The translations under genes and the position numbers were made by a program. A stretch of DNA of 64,000 bases from Lithospermum erythrorhizon (taxonomy: Eukaryota > Streptophyta > Magnoliopsida > Boraginales > Boraginaceae): contig JADFUC010001729.1 of the NCBI GenBank assembly GCA_019722365.1, positions 152,283-216,282 on the forward strand, read 5' to 3'. Below, in pieces: positions 11,121-23,299 of this stretch; the stretch's first letter is position 1; the number at the start of each line of letters is the position of its first letter. The notes below the pieces were generated by a model, which was not told where the DNA came from, made no database searches, and saw nothing but the letters and a program-made list of their open reading frames with translations.

Positions 11121-12938
11121 ATGGCTCCTCGTGGTGGGTTTAAGAATCGGACGAAGAAGGTTACGATGGAGAGTAAGAGAGTTGCCGAAGAGGCCGAGGA
11201 TCATCATCCGGACCTTGTTATGAAGGCCGTTGATGGGCCCGTTTCTCGATGTATGAAGCCAGTCAGAGGTCGATGTGCAAACACATCGTGAGCACCTCTT
11301 ATTCTCCGTGCCACTCCCACTGATATTCGGCGGCTTCATGTAGCCGATGAAGATATAGAGGCATTTAGCTGATTAGGATCGAGTGGCCAGATGTTATAGT
11401 TCTTTGGGTGGGACTTCCTTCAGGCCAGCTTCCGATCGTCGTGTCGAGCGGCTTGTTGCGACCGTATCGTGCAGAAATAAATCTTTGTGATTTTTGTTTT
11501 ATATCTCTTATCTTTGTATCTAATCACTGTTTGTTTGTTTATTTAAACCTTTGTGGGGTGAAAAAGATTCTTTGGAAGCGAAATAAGGAGAGAGTGGAAG
11601 ATTTGTGCCCTTTATGTTCGTATTGACTCGTCAGACAAGGATCTTTATGAAGCAAACTTTTGGTAAAATGTTATTATAAAAGTTTTGTGTTTACTCAATT
11701 GTAATTTTTACTAACTTAATTTATTTCTTTATTTGGATCAATGCGAAATTAAAAAAGGAGGGCTGACCGTATGCCGGGCTCTTTCGAGGAGGCTGCTGTC
11801 GGGTGGTGGCGTAACCTGGCGACAAGGAGGAAGAAAACGGCCCGATGGAGATGCGTAAGCGTAGATGATGTCGCGTTGCTCACAGGGGCCTTGGAGTGCC
11901 CCGATTGGATTAGTTGATTATTGTGGGAGAGGTATGTCGCCTCTTGGTGCGGGATGAGCAGAGCAAAGCCAGGCGGGCAGAATAAAACAATGACTCACCC
12001 AGAGCAGAAGGGGCTCACTACATCGTATTCCGTAGGGGAGCGAGGGCATGGCTGCAGAAGAGGTAAGTTTTTGATTTCGTTACTATTAAATTTGAATATT
12101 TTTTAAGCGTTATTAACTATGTATTTGAATTTTGTTTGAGATGATAAAATTAGGCAAATGCCCTTTGCATTGAATATCGTGTGCTCTTATGAGAAGAGGG
12201 ACAAGATGACAGACAGTGACGGGGGAATTCTAACCCGAGACTTGAGGCGGGCTTATGTAAGTTTCAATGTTTTATACGTTAAATTTGTTCAACTATAACT
12301 TCTATAAGTTATATTTCATTCTTATGTTTCTATACATTGCGGGGAAGAGAGTACAATATCTTTGTTAGCAGAAAATGCTAGGACCAAAAGCGTAGATCCA
12401 TTACGGGATGGAGTTCAGTAGGACAAAGAATATTTCATGGATGAATCATAGGCAGTGAAGAAAGCGGGTTATTGAAAATCCGGATCTTTGGAGCGGTTAT
12501 ACTGCATCGGCTAAGATGTTGTTGATGGATCTTGGTCCACATCAATGGCGCTTATTCGCCAGTTGGAGGATGTACGGCGTAAGTTTAGCCGAATCGGAGA
12601 GGAACACGATTAAATGGAGGAGAGAACGAGGTCATGGAGGTTATGCATGGCAGGGGCTTGAGTCTTGACCTCAAGTCAGTTGGCCCGGTTGCAGTATATT
12701 CACGCTTTTATAGGGCTGCATTAGTCATGGTGGACTATTAGCGTCAGTTCGCTTGAATGCATGACCAGACCCCCGCATGCTCGGATCACGACTCCATGAC
12801 CTCGGATCCCGACTCGGGAGGAGCTTGACCCACATCTGATTTCACGCGGCCCAGTCATTTGACTCAGGGCTGTGGGCCACTTGAGACCCAATCGAGGCCC
12901 CACTTTGGGGCCCCCTCCCGGACTCCTAGTCGGACTTA
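11121..12938 (+). pseudogene. CACTA-1 ORF1, TNP1-like (Ptta/En-Spm family) remnant
   Basis: The start reads MAPRGGFKNRTKKVT, comparable with MARGGDNRKGRR in CACTA-3. Later exon pieces fit the plant Ptta/En-Spm (Transposase_24) type: a segment at 11.76-12.06 kb with SRAKPGGQNKTMTH corresponds to the family's NKANR..KQ.THT stretch and ends at a donor GAG|GTAAGT, a short exon lies at 12.15-12.26 kb, and a QWRLFASWRMYG-like piece near 12.55 kb sits where the family has a coiled coil. The tail (12.7-12.9 kb) is Pro/Asp/Ser-rich in some frames. Such proteins are thought to bind subterminal repeats and help TNP2. Stops and shifts break every frame; exon limits are approximate. Confidence 0.6.
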
Positions 12939-13189
12939 GATGTGTATTTTGATATTTATGTTACATTGCATGTTTATGGATATTTTTGTTTTATGTTTAT
13001 GGATATTTTTTATTTTGTTTTTATGTTTTCATGTTAGTTTATGGTTATTATTATTAGTTGTTTATTGGATAATTTAAAGTTTATGTTTTAGCTGTTTGTG
13101 TTTTTGTATATTGGTTGTTTCTTGTTCTTTTCGGATATGATTTGTGTTGTTATGTTTTTAAAACACGAGTCTTTATCTCAAATAAGTAG

Positions 13190-13890
13190 CGAAATGCGAT
13201 ACTCGGTGTTTTTGTAGGCGTGAGCAGTCCCGAGTGTCGGTATAGTGTGGGGCAAATAGATAAAATCGGTTTCATGTATCGGTTTGAAGTGGGTTGTTAA
13301 AACAACCAAACAGTAGAAATCGGTTTCGTGTCGGTCGTTAAAAAACCTGTTGATCGGTATCGTGTCGGTTTCGATCAGGTTTTCTGAAATCGTCGGTATG
13401 GTGTCGGTTTGGCGTCGGATTTAAAAAAATAATTTCAAAGGTTTATGTGGCTACTTTTAAGTAATATAATAAAGTAATGTACTAATAATGATTAGATATA
13501 TTAATAAAAATTATAATAAAAAATATTTAAAAACATTGCTCACGTGATCGTGGAATGGACTATAACTTTCGACTCTACGTATGTAACTTTATATTTACTT
13601 ACGAGTAATATAAAGCCTTCTAATATTTCTATATTTTATACTTATAATATAAATACTACTTAACTTTATAACTACTTTTTAAAAACTATATTTGTTATGT
13701 ATTGAATAATTAGATTCAAATAAAATATTAATTGTCAGGTATGTGAGGGTATGGAGTGTGGTTAGTCTTCGGGTTTGCGTCGGTAGGGTTAGAGGTGTCG
13801 ATGTCGTGTCGGTTTCGCGTCGAGTTTTTAAAAAGGCGTCGGTATGGTGTCGATTTTGGTGTCGGGTTACGTTTTAACTACAGAGCACGA
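13190..13890 (+). repeat. CACTA-1 internal GTCGG-repeat block
   Basis: Two clusters (about 13.20-13.43 and 13.74-13.88 kb) carry repeats of the form GTCGGTATGGTGTCGG, the same motif and strand as the 3' terminal block. They sit exactly between ORF1 and TNP2. No TIR-like CACTA/TAGTG end is visible within the block. It may act as the TNP2 promoter region or as extra binding sites for the element's protein (inference). Confidence 0.7.
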
Positions 13891-14390
13891 ACCAATTTAA
13901 ATGACTGCATTTTTCTAAAATACTTATGTATGAAGATCGGTAAAGAGCTAAACAAAACTGATATTCACTCGCTTCCAATAAAATAGCCTAAACCCAGAAC
14001 TGACACCATAACTATATTTGTCACATTGACCAATTGAATCCTAAACTATCTTAATAATTTTCTTTCCATTCGATTTATAATTTAGAATTTATGTTGTTTT
14101 TATTATTTTATATAATGTTTATTGACTAGTATGTTTAATTTGAAATTTCGATATATGTTTAATTGACTAGTATGTTTGAATTGTCTAGTATGTGTTAGTT
14201 AATTGACTAGTATGTTAAATTTAGTTTAATTAGTAGCGTATTGACTAGTTTAATTTGATATATGTTTAATTGACTAGTATGTTTAATTGTCTAGTATGTT
14301 AATTTGGACACAATTGACTAGTATGTTAAATTTAGTATAATTGACCATGTTTAATTTGGTATATAAATTAAGTTTAATTTCAATGTTTTT

Positions 14391-17300
14391 AGGAAAATAG
14401 AAGATGTTCTTGGATGTATAATCGTTATTATCAGGATGGCTATGTGAATCATAACGTATCTGAGGTTTAGTGAATTTTTCGTGAGACTAAAATCATGCTT
14501 TGTCGAGAAGACTAGGTAGATAAATAAGATGTCAGGTAGTAGGAAGTCATGAGAAACTTGGAAAGTGTAAGCGTTAAACAAAGTGGAAGGAGGCGTTTGA
14601 TGTCTAATGGCTTTGTGAAAAGATATTATATCTGGGGTACGCTTATGATGTTAGATCATGATGTTTCGATCTTAGGCTTATCTTCTAATGTTGGATTTGA
14701 GGGGAACCAATATATGCATATGGTTGAAGATGGTTTAAACTTACGTCATGGGGAGACAAGAATTGGAAAGAGCAGGCGGGATGGAAGATCCAAATACCGC
14801 GTGAGATCGTACTGCGACGATGGGTACGTAAATATGACCATTGTGGGATAGTTCGCGGTGAATTTACTAGGTTATCAATGGCCAATAGCAGTTGGTTTAT
14901 TACAAAGTTTAGTCGTAAATATCCAACAATATTTTCAAAGATGGATGTCTTTAATCAAGCGGTCTTTGTCACAATAAGGGGAGAGAACATTAGAATGATT
15001 TACGTGAAAATTGGCATGTTGTTTTACAAGGATGAAACGATTTGAGCGTGTCGGGTTTTGTGGAAGTAGAGTCACGAGGCAAGATGGGAGGAACAACGTA
15101 AGCGATTCTTGAAGGTATTGATATACGTGCCAATTCTTACCGGCTACAACGGCTATATAAGTCACGGAAGGCAGTGAGGACATGACATGGCTATTGCTCG
15201 GACCAGACGGATGATAGATTGGATGACTCGCTTTAGGGGATGGGCGGCGTGGAAACATTTTGATCTGGCAATATCCAGGATTTTTTGTGAGCCGAGAAAT
15301 AACCGCATCGGTTTGTGTTACAATGGTTTGCACACTTTTGATGGTTGGGCTTGATATTCTGTTGGCCAGTTATTATCTGTGTGTACAATTTACCACGAGG
15401 GATTGTGCGTGGAAGAATATATACATTCACTTTATCTGATTATGGGACCTAAAATTCGAGGAGAGATGTAGATATTTTTTTTCTCCGACCACTTGGTTGA
15501 TGAGTTGAAGGAGTTGTGGCATACTGGTGTCGAGACATTCGATGGTATAGGGAACAAAATAATAAACTTATGCGGGTTCTTTTGATGTGAACGATTAGCG
15601 ATTTTGCGCATGACATGTTATGCAGTTTAGGTACATGGTAGATTAGCTTGTCAGTATTAACATGGAGCATCATAGCTTTGAATTCAGAGATTATGAGTAC
15701 ATGTATGGTTTCTTTGGTGAGGTATATGTCGCGTATTTCTTGATCACGATGTGTTTAGGCGGGCAATCTGCGGGCAAGCGAGGCCAGGGGTGGTATAATG
15801 TTGAGGCATGGCTGGTGCAGAGGAGTATTTTTGGGATTTGAGTTATTGGGGTGTACAAACAAAATCGAGACCTGACATCGACTTCGTGCATGTAAGAGAA
15901 GAGCAATGGTGAGAGCATGTGTGACGTAGTGGATGTTCAGGAAAAAACGAAAGATAATGAGCGGGCAGGATTGACCTCGAGACTCATTCCGACTGACTGC
16001 ATATGCATGAGATTAGTGGGAGAAGAGCGAGGAAACCAAGGCTTTGTATACACTTAACATGTGATAGAAAGAGTTCGGGAGTTGGTTAAGCTAGTCTGGA
16101 GTGCACGACGGATCTGGCACAAGCATTTCAGGATGTGCTCAATCTAAATTCAGATGATTGAAAAGTCACGATGTGCATATTATTGTTGAAATTACTCACG
16201 TGGCACGTGTGTCTGCTTGTTGGATATGGAAACCATAACAAAGTGGTGTTATTTCTTTGCGACATTTCCATGACAACTCTTGCGTGGAGCGTGTGGAGGA
16301 GCTCGGACCGTATATTATTTGAAATTTGCAGATGGGAGAATATTCCCTGGCGTTCTTTGATGTGATGGAGCGACTACGATATATTTCTTTGTATGAATCA
16401 TTGAATGAGTCTAGTCTTGATATAGATGGATGTACCCATTTGAGTCGTGAGTATATATTTGACTTTATTAGTATGTTGATGCGGTTTATCTATTTATTAT
16501 TATTTCATTAACCTTCTAAATGTTTGTAGATTCTTGGGGATTGAAAGAAAATGGTAAGACAAAAGGCACGTGTTAGAGGATCGATATCACGAGGCGTATT
16601 TGGTGAAAGAGGTTTGAACTTACGTTGATATTGCTTAGGAAGGTGAAGCAAACTAAATAGTCTTTGGGAGGCACGATGTACAATGAACGAGGAAGAGCCT
16701 TAACTATTTTGTCGAGAGTGTTTGCGTTACCGAGGGTGAGACACGTTTGAAGTGACTTATAAAACATTTTCCATAAACTCTTGACAACGCGGGGGAGGCT
16801 GTGGCTGTCATTATGTCATGCAACCCAGCACTTTGAGAGATGCAGAATAGTTCGGTGAGTTAATATGTCGAAATAAATGAATTTTATATAATTATAATAG
16901 TTAACTAAAAAAATATCTTATATCGTAGGATGTACGTGATATTCTTGAAGAGTTGCAACCGTTTGGCGGATGCACAATAATCGCGGCGTGGACCTAAATT
17001 TCGGTGAATGGTTTTCGCCCGAACATATCTGTGAGAATAATATGGAGACAACGACCTTTGCCAGTGGTCAGCTACTTGGTAAAAGGTACAAAGGGCTAGT
17101 CACGTCGATAAGTGCTACTTTGACAGGCAAGGCGATCGTAACAAGAGCACTTATAATAGCGGGTGTGTCAAAGGTTGCTACTATGATGATGCCCATGCGA
17201 TTATTAATAGGGTCATAGAAGAGAGATTTGAGACTTGTCAAATGCAATTTTATATTGATAAATTTTCTTCCAAATGTTATTGGTTTAATGACTGCTTGGT

Positions 17301-17460
17301 GGATGCGGATACATCGAGCGGAATGGGTTCAAATCAAACCTAAAAGCAGACCTCCCCAAGATGACCCGCTTTATCCTATGCAGCCTTGTAACCAGTATAC
17401 TACTCTTGGTCTATTCAGTAGTAGAGGCATAAATAGTGGTGTGTTGTGAAGGCGAATCTT
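14391..17460 (+). pseudogene. CACTA-1 TNP2 transposase remnant
   Basis: The order of recognisable pieces matches plant TNP2. A transposase-associated N-terminal segment SWMYNRYYQDGYVNHN lies near 14.41 kb. The core transposase region (Transposase_21) near 15.50-15.64 kb has PLVDELKELW, GVETFD and TISDF. LKSHDVHIIV is near 16.15 kb, a KARV.GSIS segment near 16.57 kb stands for the EGSI region, and a C-terminal DUF4216-like region lies at about 17.0-17.45 kb (DDPLYPMQP). TNP2 would cut and join element ends. Many stops and single-base shifts interrupt it, so no functional protein can be made. Confidence 0.75.
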
Positions 17461-18735
17461 AGAAGCCTAGTTGATTGGACTCATGCAAAATGTTGATGTT
17501 TAAATCTTTAAATCTTGAAAGTATCTTTCAAGAAGGAAGCAATGACACTCCGCCCGGTTATTGTTGATCCGTCGAATGATGTTGACGTAGTTGCGAGAGA
17601 GGGGATATTCGATTTGATATTGATGATCAGGGACTACAGCGATAGTGACCTTGGTTAAAATCTGTGGATTCTAATGAAGTATTAAACTCGGAGAAAATTT
17701 ATTTAGGAGCAATACTAGTGATAAAACCCTCGAAGGTAATTAGGATCAATGTTTTTATTTTCAAGTTTTGTGTAAATAATTGACAAGTTTGTATTAAGCG
17801 CTTGTCTGGCGTTGCAAATTAGAGTTGTTTATGTTTCAAAATGTAGTATTCGTATTTTTTAACATTTGTGTTTGCATGTTGGGTTATGTGTTAATGTTGA
17901 GTTATGAAATGTAGTTATTAATAATTGTCAAATGATTTTTCTTATTGCACAACTATGGTGTCAGTTTAAATTATCGGTTTCGGCGTGGTATGAAGTTTAA
18001 AGTTTGGAATTGGCGGTTTGTGTGGGACTCAAATTTTGGAGGATTCCCGCTAAATAATTCAAATGCGAGAATTTCAAAATATTTCAATTTATGTCGATTA
18101 AAATGGATTAAGTGAGTGAAATCGACCACCGTTATGTAAACACGTATAATCGACTTGAAACCCCTAATAATACAATTTAATTTCTGAGTGTACCTCACTA
18201 TGATTTTGTTGCATTTTATCTCTAATTTTTTTTCTACTAATCTTCTTATATTGTTTTAATTTTGTAGGAAAAGATTATTTTGAGGTAATTATTTTTGTTT
18301 GAATTTTTATTTACATTTATTTTTATTTTGTCTAATATTATATTTAGTTTTATTTCTTTTCTATTGTTTTGTTACTTTTTCTGTATTTCTAATAATTATT
18401 TTGTCTACTAATCTTCTAATGTTGTTTGATTTTAGGAAAATTGTTTTGAGAGTAATTATTTTGTTAATTTTATGTCTTTCTAATTATTTTTGTCCCTTAA
18501 TCTCTTATGTTTTAATTTTGTAGGCAAATTGTTTGAGTAAATATTTTATTTGTTTTGTTACATTTCGTTTTTTATGTTGATAATAAATGTTGGTATATTT
18601 CATTTTATTGTTTTAAGTTGAAATGTTTATAGTATTGTTGTGTTATTATTTTATTTGTTTGATGTTTATTTTTTTGGATATTGTTTATATTTTATTTGTC
18701 TTAATCTTGATTTTTTTGGGTATTGATACAAATGT
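17461..18735. other. CACTA-1 TNP2 tail and 3' AT-rich region
   Basis: A few coding-like scraps (17.5-17.7 kb) follow the C-terminal transposase region; then comes T-rich DNA with repeated TTTTGTCTACTAATCTTCTAAT-like and TTTGTAGG phrases at 18.2-18.55 kb. No separate gene was recognised. Confidence 0.4.
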
Positions 18736-19254
18736 TTATGACTGGTTCTGATGTTGCGATAACAGTGGCGATTTTTAAATTTTTACGAATCGTCTCGAGG
18801 GATAGTGTCGGTATGGTGTCAGGGTTTTTAACATTTAGATGCAGAGCAAACCCACGATAATTGTCGGTATAGTGTCGGTATGGAAAGATGGTGTCGAGAT
18901 AATAGCCGGTACAATTATTAGGAGCTTGGCATTTAGATGCAAACGAAACATGATAGTGTCGGTATAAGTATGAAGAAAAAATGGTGTGTCGGGATAATGT
19001 CGGTATGGTGTCATTGAAAAACAATGGTGTCGTAGGGTAATAGGTATAAATAAACCCGCAATTACAATTGAGCATCGGTTTGGCGTCGGGGCCAGTGAAA
19101 GCCAGGCAAATGGTTTCCCATCAGTGGCATCGGTTTGGTGTCGGGATAAATTGCGTGCTTTAGCGTCGGGTGTTTCAGGCAAATACCGGCATGTTAATTG
19201 TTGAAGATCGATGATATATGAGGATGTGTCTAGCATTCACATTTTACAGTAGTG
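18736..19254 (+). repeat. CACTA-1 3' subterminal repeats and TIR
   Basis: A dense array of GTGTCGGTATGG, GGTATAGTGTCGG and TTTGGCGTCGGGG motifs, all with the G-rich strand forward, ends about 80 bp before the inverted terminus ACAGTAGTG. Confidence 0.75.
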
Positions 19255-20064
19255 AAAGATAATTTATGGTTATAATTGATTTGGTATCAAATACTAAAAA
19301 GAAAAGCGCTTAGTATCTTGACCTACCTCCACAACTCGTTGACACCTTCATCAGTTGAACATTCCACACACGTGAGTAAATAGCACAGAGTAATTGACAA
19401 TTTGACATAGTCATAATAATTAATCCATTTTCATTAGAAAATATAAAGTTGCACACGCTATGACGAATGCAAGCTTGCTTTGAATAAGTTAATACTCCTT
19501 ATAATCTTCTATGAGTACTCTCTTACTCAAATCTTATTCCAAAACTCATAATAATACATAAACACCTAACATTTATTTTCTTCCTAAAATTAATTAATTT
19601 GTCTTAAATAGAAGTGGCCACGGAGGAAACACTGAGAACATATCTTCCATTTCATAGAAAATTCGTTAAGTGCCCACCAAACCAAGAAATAAATAGCCTC
19701 TTCCTTAGTAAACTAACCATCCACGAAAAGAAACAAATCCAAACAAACGAAACAAGCAATAAAACACGCAAATTGTTAATTAAAAATCATAAAAAAAATT
19801 CTTTTTACATTTTATTTTTTTAAGATTTTAGCTATTCCGTTATGTTTCAATTAAGAACAACAAGAATTTACAAAATATTAGAAAATAAAGTCATCAACGG
19901 AAAGAGAGAGGGATTCGCCAAGACGAATAACCCTCATACAACGGATTAGCAATCCGCCACTTTAGTCCACTCAAATTCTAATTAAAAAAATAATTATGTT
20001 ACATTAAAGGAATTTTTTTCTCTCCCCTATCTATTATATAGATATGTATCACTCTTTATAAGTA

Positions 20065-20069
<5 letters not shown>
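19255..20069. other. Region between CACTA-1 and the ANTH pseudogene
   Basis: AT-rich flank without a recognisable gene. An open frame at 19,614-19,823 is lysine- and asparagine-rich and looks non-coding. The missing N-terminal part of the ANTH gene downstream was looked for here and not found. Confidence 0.35.
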
Positions 20070-20149
<80 letters not shown>

Positions 20150-20162
20150 CTGTGTGTGTGTA
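20070..20162. repeat. (TA)n then (TG)n microsatellite
   Basis: About 74 bp of uninterrupted TA, followed by TATGTGTGTCTGTGTGTGTG. It lies just upstream of the point where similarity to ANTH proteins begins. Confidence 0.95.
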
Positions 20163-20190
20163 CGCAAAACGTAACACCTCACCCAAACCA

Positions 20191-20894
20191 AAGAGTTTTC
20201 AATTTTCAAGAAACAACTCACTCTTAAACCTCTAGCCGAGGGAACAAATCCGCTCAATCTTTCGTCGTTCCAGAACGACGAAAATGAAGAGTCGTTTGAA
20301 CTATCTGCATGGGTTCGATGGTACGCTTGTGTAGTAGAATGTAATTTGGTTACGTCGAGGTTTTTCGGTGTGAGTATTTCTTCGTCAAGAAATAAAAATG
20401 TTGAGTTAGAAATAATGATTATTATGGTAAGGAGTTTAGGAATGATGATTATTATGGTAAGGAGTATTTGAAAGTGGACTCTATTTTGGTTAAGGAGATT
20501 AATTATTTGGTTTTATTGGTTGAGGAAATTTGTAAAGTGCCCGATAGTTTGAGGTACATGAAGAATGATGTGGTGCATGATGTGATGATGTTGGTTGGGA
20601 AAGATTATAGGTCAACTCAGCATCAAATTATGCATCGACTCGGTGAGTTGGATGGGAGAGTTAACCGGTTGAGGTTAAGTGACTCGTCCGAGTTAGTGAG
20701 TTGTTTAAGGAGGTTGGAAGGATGTAGAGGGAGGTTAACTGAGATGTTTCGGAATAGAATGAAGAATGTTGACTTTTGGGAACTAGTTGGCTATAGGAAG
20801 AAGGAGGTTTTGGATAATGGAAATACTTTTGATATCGTTGGATGAGGAGGAGAAAGAGTCGACGCGGTTAACTAAAGAAATGTCAGCTAGTTAA
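20191..20894 (+). pseudogene. 5'-truncated ANTH-domain clathrin-assembly protein gene (At4g40080-like)
   Basis: The first readable frame has SIFKKQL, NPLNLSSF and ELSAWVRWYACVVECNLVTSRFFG (WVRWYA at 20,310), the middle of the ANTH fold. A one-base shift near 20,400 moves to a second frame with LLVEEICKVPDSL, GKDYRSTQHQI, LRRLEGCRGRL and NVDFWELVGYRKKE, closely resembling the small intronless At4g40080-type clathrin-assembly proteins as I recall them. A second shift near 20,830 restores the likely end, TRLTKEMSAS and stop at 20,892-20,894. The N-terminal part, which in this family binds phosphoinositides, is absent and a microsatellite lies there instead. Intact relatives act as adaptors in clathrin-mediated endocytosis. 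A 30-bp in-frame duplication (DYYGKEF / DYYGKEY) lies at 20,417-20,467. The shifts could be assembly errors; the missing 5' part could not. Confidence 0.75.
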
Positions 20895-21059
20895 AGTCTT
20901 GTGACTCGTTTATTTTACTCATTGTTTACCAAGGAATAAAAGTATTATTTTTATAGTTAATACGAAGTATATATTACAATAATTTTTAATTCTACATTAA
21001 TCATCTTTTTTTATAATGAGATTTAATGAACTTTATTGTAAAAGATGCTCTATTTCTTA

Positions 21060-21490
21060 GAAAATGAGAAGATGCAAAAGAGGCCAGCCGTCCGTCTCGA
21101 AGCCGTCTCCCATTTTTTCAATTGGAGACGGGATGGAGTCGGGAACCACCCGACGCCTTTTATGCGTCTCTAAATCACTACCCGTCTCCATCCCGACTCA
21201 AAAATAAGCCCGCATAATTTCGGGCTTCCGCCCCAGCTCGACCCGTCTCTAAAACAACCGGCTGATCACAGAGCTCCGCGGCCGACTCACAACCCGTCTC
21301 AGCGTATCAGTGAAACCCGACTCCGCCTGCCCGACTACATATACCCCCGCTCCAAACCGACTCCATATAATCCGACTCAGGCAGGCTCACGTAGAACTGC
21401 GACTGAGCCCGTCTCCGTTCCACTATAAATACAATCCGACTCCGCGTTCGAAGGCGTGCAAAAATTCAAAGTCGATCTCGGCCGTGTGCA
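21060..21490 (-). repeat. CACTA-2 3' repeat block
   Basis: Many copies of CCCGTCTCC and CCGACTC-type motifs on the + strand (GGAGACGGG / GAGTCGG in element direction), including a full GGAGACGGGATGGAGTCGG unit in the opposite direction at 21,134-21,152. Confidence 0.7.
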
Positions 21491-21499
21491 TAGAATATA

Positions 21500-23060
21500 C
21501 ACATGAGTAGTGTTGTGTAGTTCTTCCATCCAATATCTATAGCCGCTCTGATGGGTACTTGCGTGCAGGTAGCAGAAACAATGGCAAGCGAGGTTGGGTC
21601 ATCCATCACAGTGCGGTACATGGGTGCCTCAGCCGTCGATTTAAGTGGGTTTGATCCCTTCCTCAGTACACATTGAACAAAAGTTTGAAACCTCTTTGAC
21701 CAAATATGCCTCGCATATTGACCTTGACACGTGCCTTTTGCCTTGCAGAGTTTCTTGATGCCACTTGTATCTGCAAACATTTTGCTTGAGGAGTTAGTTA
21801 GATGAGTAAATATGAAATAGTAGCGAAAGTACAATAAGAGTGAAAAACTCACATTTGACTCGAAAGTACATCCATCTATCTTGCACGGGACCTCCATTTA
21901 AAGCTTCATATATAGCAAATATATCGGTAGGTGTTCCGTTACATCAAAAAGCGAGGTGGGAATATCGCCTCCATCTTTTAAAATTATCTCTCTCAACAAT
22001 ATTATTTAAAATTACTTCACGTTCCACATTTAGAGTTTTTGTTGACATATCGCGAAAGAAATAACACCACTATGTGATTGTTTCCCATATGGGATTGGGC
22101 AGGAGATGACGGAGTTCTGAGGGAAGTAACTGGACAATAATATGAGCATCCTTGTTGACTTTTTAGTCCGCTAAAGTTAACATTTCTTACATGTTTGAAA
22201 GCGTATCCATCGGGTAATTGTAAAGCCCAGGACAACCATTTCACGAAATCATACATTTACGGGGTTCAAAGTATAAATTAAGCTTTTGGTTTATGTTTGC
22301 TTACATTATTTCCAGCATATCAACTACAGTCTCGAGAAATGATACGAATGTCGGCCTCGACCGTTCAAGGTATCTTCGTCTTCCGGGAACACCATTCTGA
22401 TGCGTAATAAATTTCACCATTGTTCTTCTCCGTGTGTATGAAACCGATGTTGTCCAATACGATTTTTTTGCCCGGCCAATAACTCAACTCCAAAATATAC
22501 TTTTCTTACACCAGTTGTGCTGAACATTATACCCGATGATCTATGAATTACGAGATATTGACCTTTACGAGACATCAAGATCAGCCGCGTAGCGTACACA
22601 AATATATCGGCTCCATTCGAGTGGGTTTCCTTACGGTGCAAGTGCGGATAAGTGTGTCCCTTTACAAAGGCATTTTTTTGCATTCTAAAAGGATGTCCTA
22701 TAGGCAAGAAAGGACGGTGGCAATCGAACCAACAATGTTTTCGACCTTCTCTTAGTCGAAATGCTCCAGTATTTTCCATACAATACGGGCAAGCTAACCT
22801 CCCGTGTGTGCTCCAACCAGATAACATTCCATATGCAGGAAAATCGCTAATCGTCCACATCAAAGCAACCCTCATGTTGAAATTTTGTTCGTTTGATGCA
22901 TCGAAGGTCTGATACCCGTATTCGCTCCGCTTCAACTCGTCAATCAAAGGTCAAAGGAAAAACATCAATATCTCGAAATTTTTTATTTTTGGTATAATTA
23001 GAGATAAGAACCTATATGGTTCCTTAAATACACAATCCACAGTGATAAAATTATATACCG
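21500..23060 (-). pseudogene. CACTA-2 TNP2 transposase remnant
   Basis: A 177-codon open frame (22,947 to 22,414 on the minus strand) holds the diagnostic Transposase_21 core: LIDELK near its start, then FNMRVALMWTISDFPAYGML, SGWSTHGRLACPYC, and KHCWFDCHRPFLP. Further along the minus strand, NFSGLKS near 22.17 kb marks the region after the core. TNP2 is the catalytic protein of CACTA elements. The upstream coding part (transposase-associated domain) and most of the downstream part are broken or lost. The frame agrees closely with the TNP2 remnant of CACTA-3 near 61.3-61.6 kb, confirming common origin. A second open frame at 21,897-21,466 lies where the C-terminal part should be but was not matched to a domain. 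Confidence 0.8.
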
Positions 23061-23299
23061 CAGATGATCAGCGGCCAAGAGGAATATTGGCGCTGAAACT
23101 TGCCAAGCGGACTAAAACCATCGAACACAAGCGATCACGAACATTTCTCACCTGCTTTGAAAATCTTAGGATATATTTGCATCAAAGGTGCTTCCGCGAA
23201 GCACCATCCACCAGTGTGTGTTTTTGTGGAGGAGCATTTTTTGGGTTGAGTGGTGTTTTTTGATAGTGTTTTTGTGGATGATAGTGTTTCTAATCTGTT

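Larger units (their letters stand above)
10182..19254 (+). mobile_element. CACTA (En/Spm-type) DNA transposon, CACTA-1
   Basis: The left end reads CACTACTGTTTC at 10182 and the right end ACAGTAGTG finishes at 19254, giving a 9-bp perfect TIR CACTACTGT. Flanking triplets are aat and aaa, so the usual 3-bp target duplication is imperfect. Both ends carry GTCGG-rich subterminal repeats. Inside, on the + strand, are a TNP1-like ORF1 remnant (11.1-12.9 kb), an internal repeat block (13.2-13.9 kb) and a TNP2 remnant (14.4-17.5 kb). Both genes are broken by many stops and frame changes, so the copy is not autonomous. The size of about 9.1 kb is usual for full-length plant CACTA elements. Confidence 0.8.

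Noticed and set aside
18299..18523. Hydrophobic 74-codon frame (Leu/Phe/Ile-rich)
   Set aside because: T-rich low-complexity DNA inside CACTA-1 gives this composition by chance.
20027..20257. Minus-strand frame rich in Tyr-Ile repeats
   Set aside because: It is a translation of the (TA)n microsatellite.
21176..21190. CACTACCCGTCTCC as a possible CACTA start
   Set aside because: It sits within the repeat block with the same motifs on both sides and differs from the family TIR after CACTAC; probably chance overlap of repeat units.
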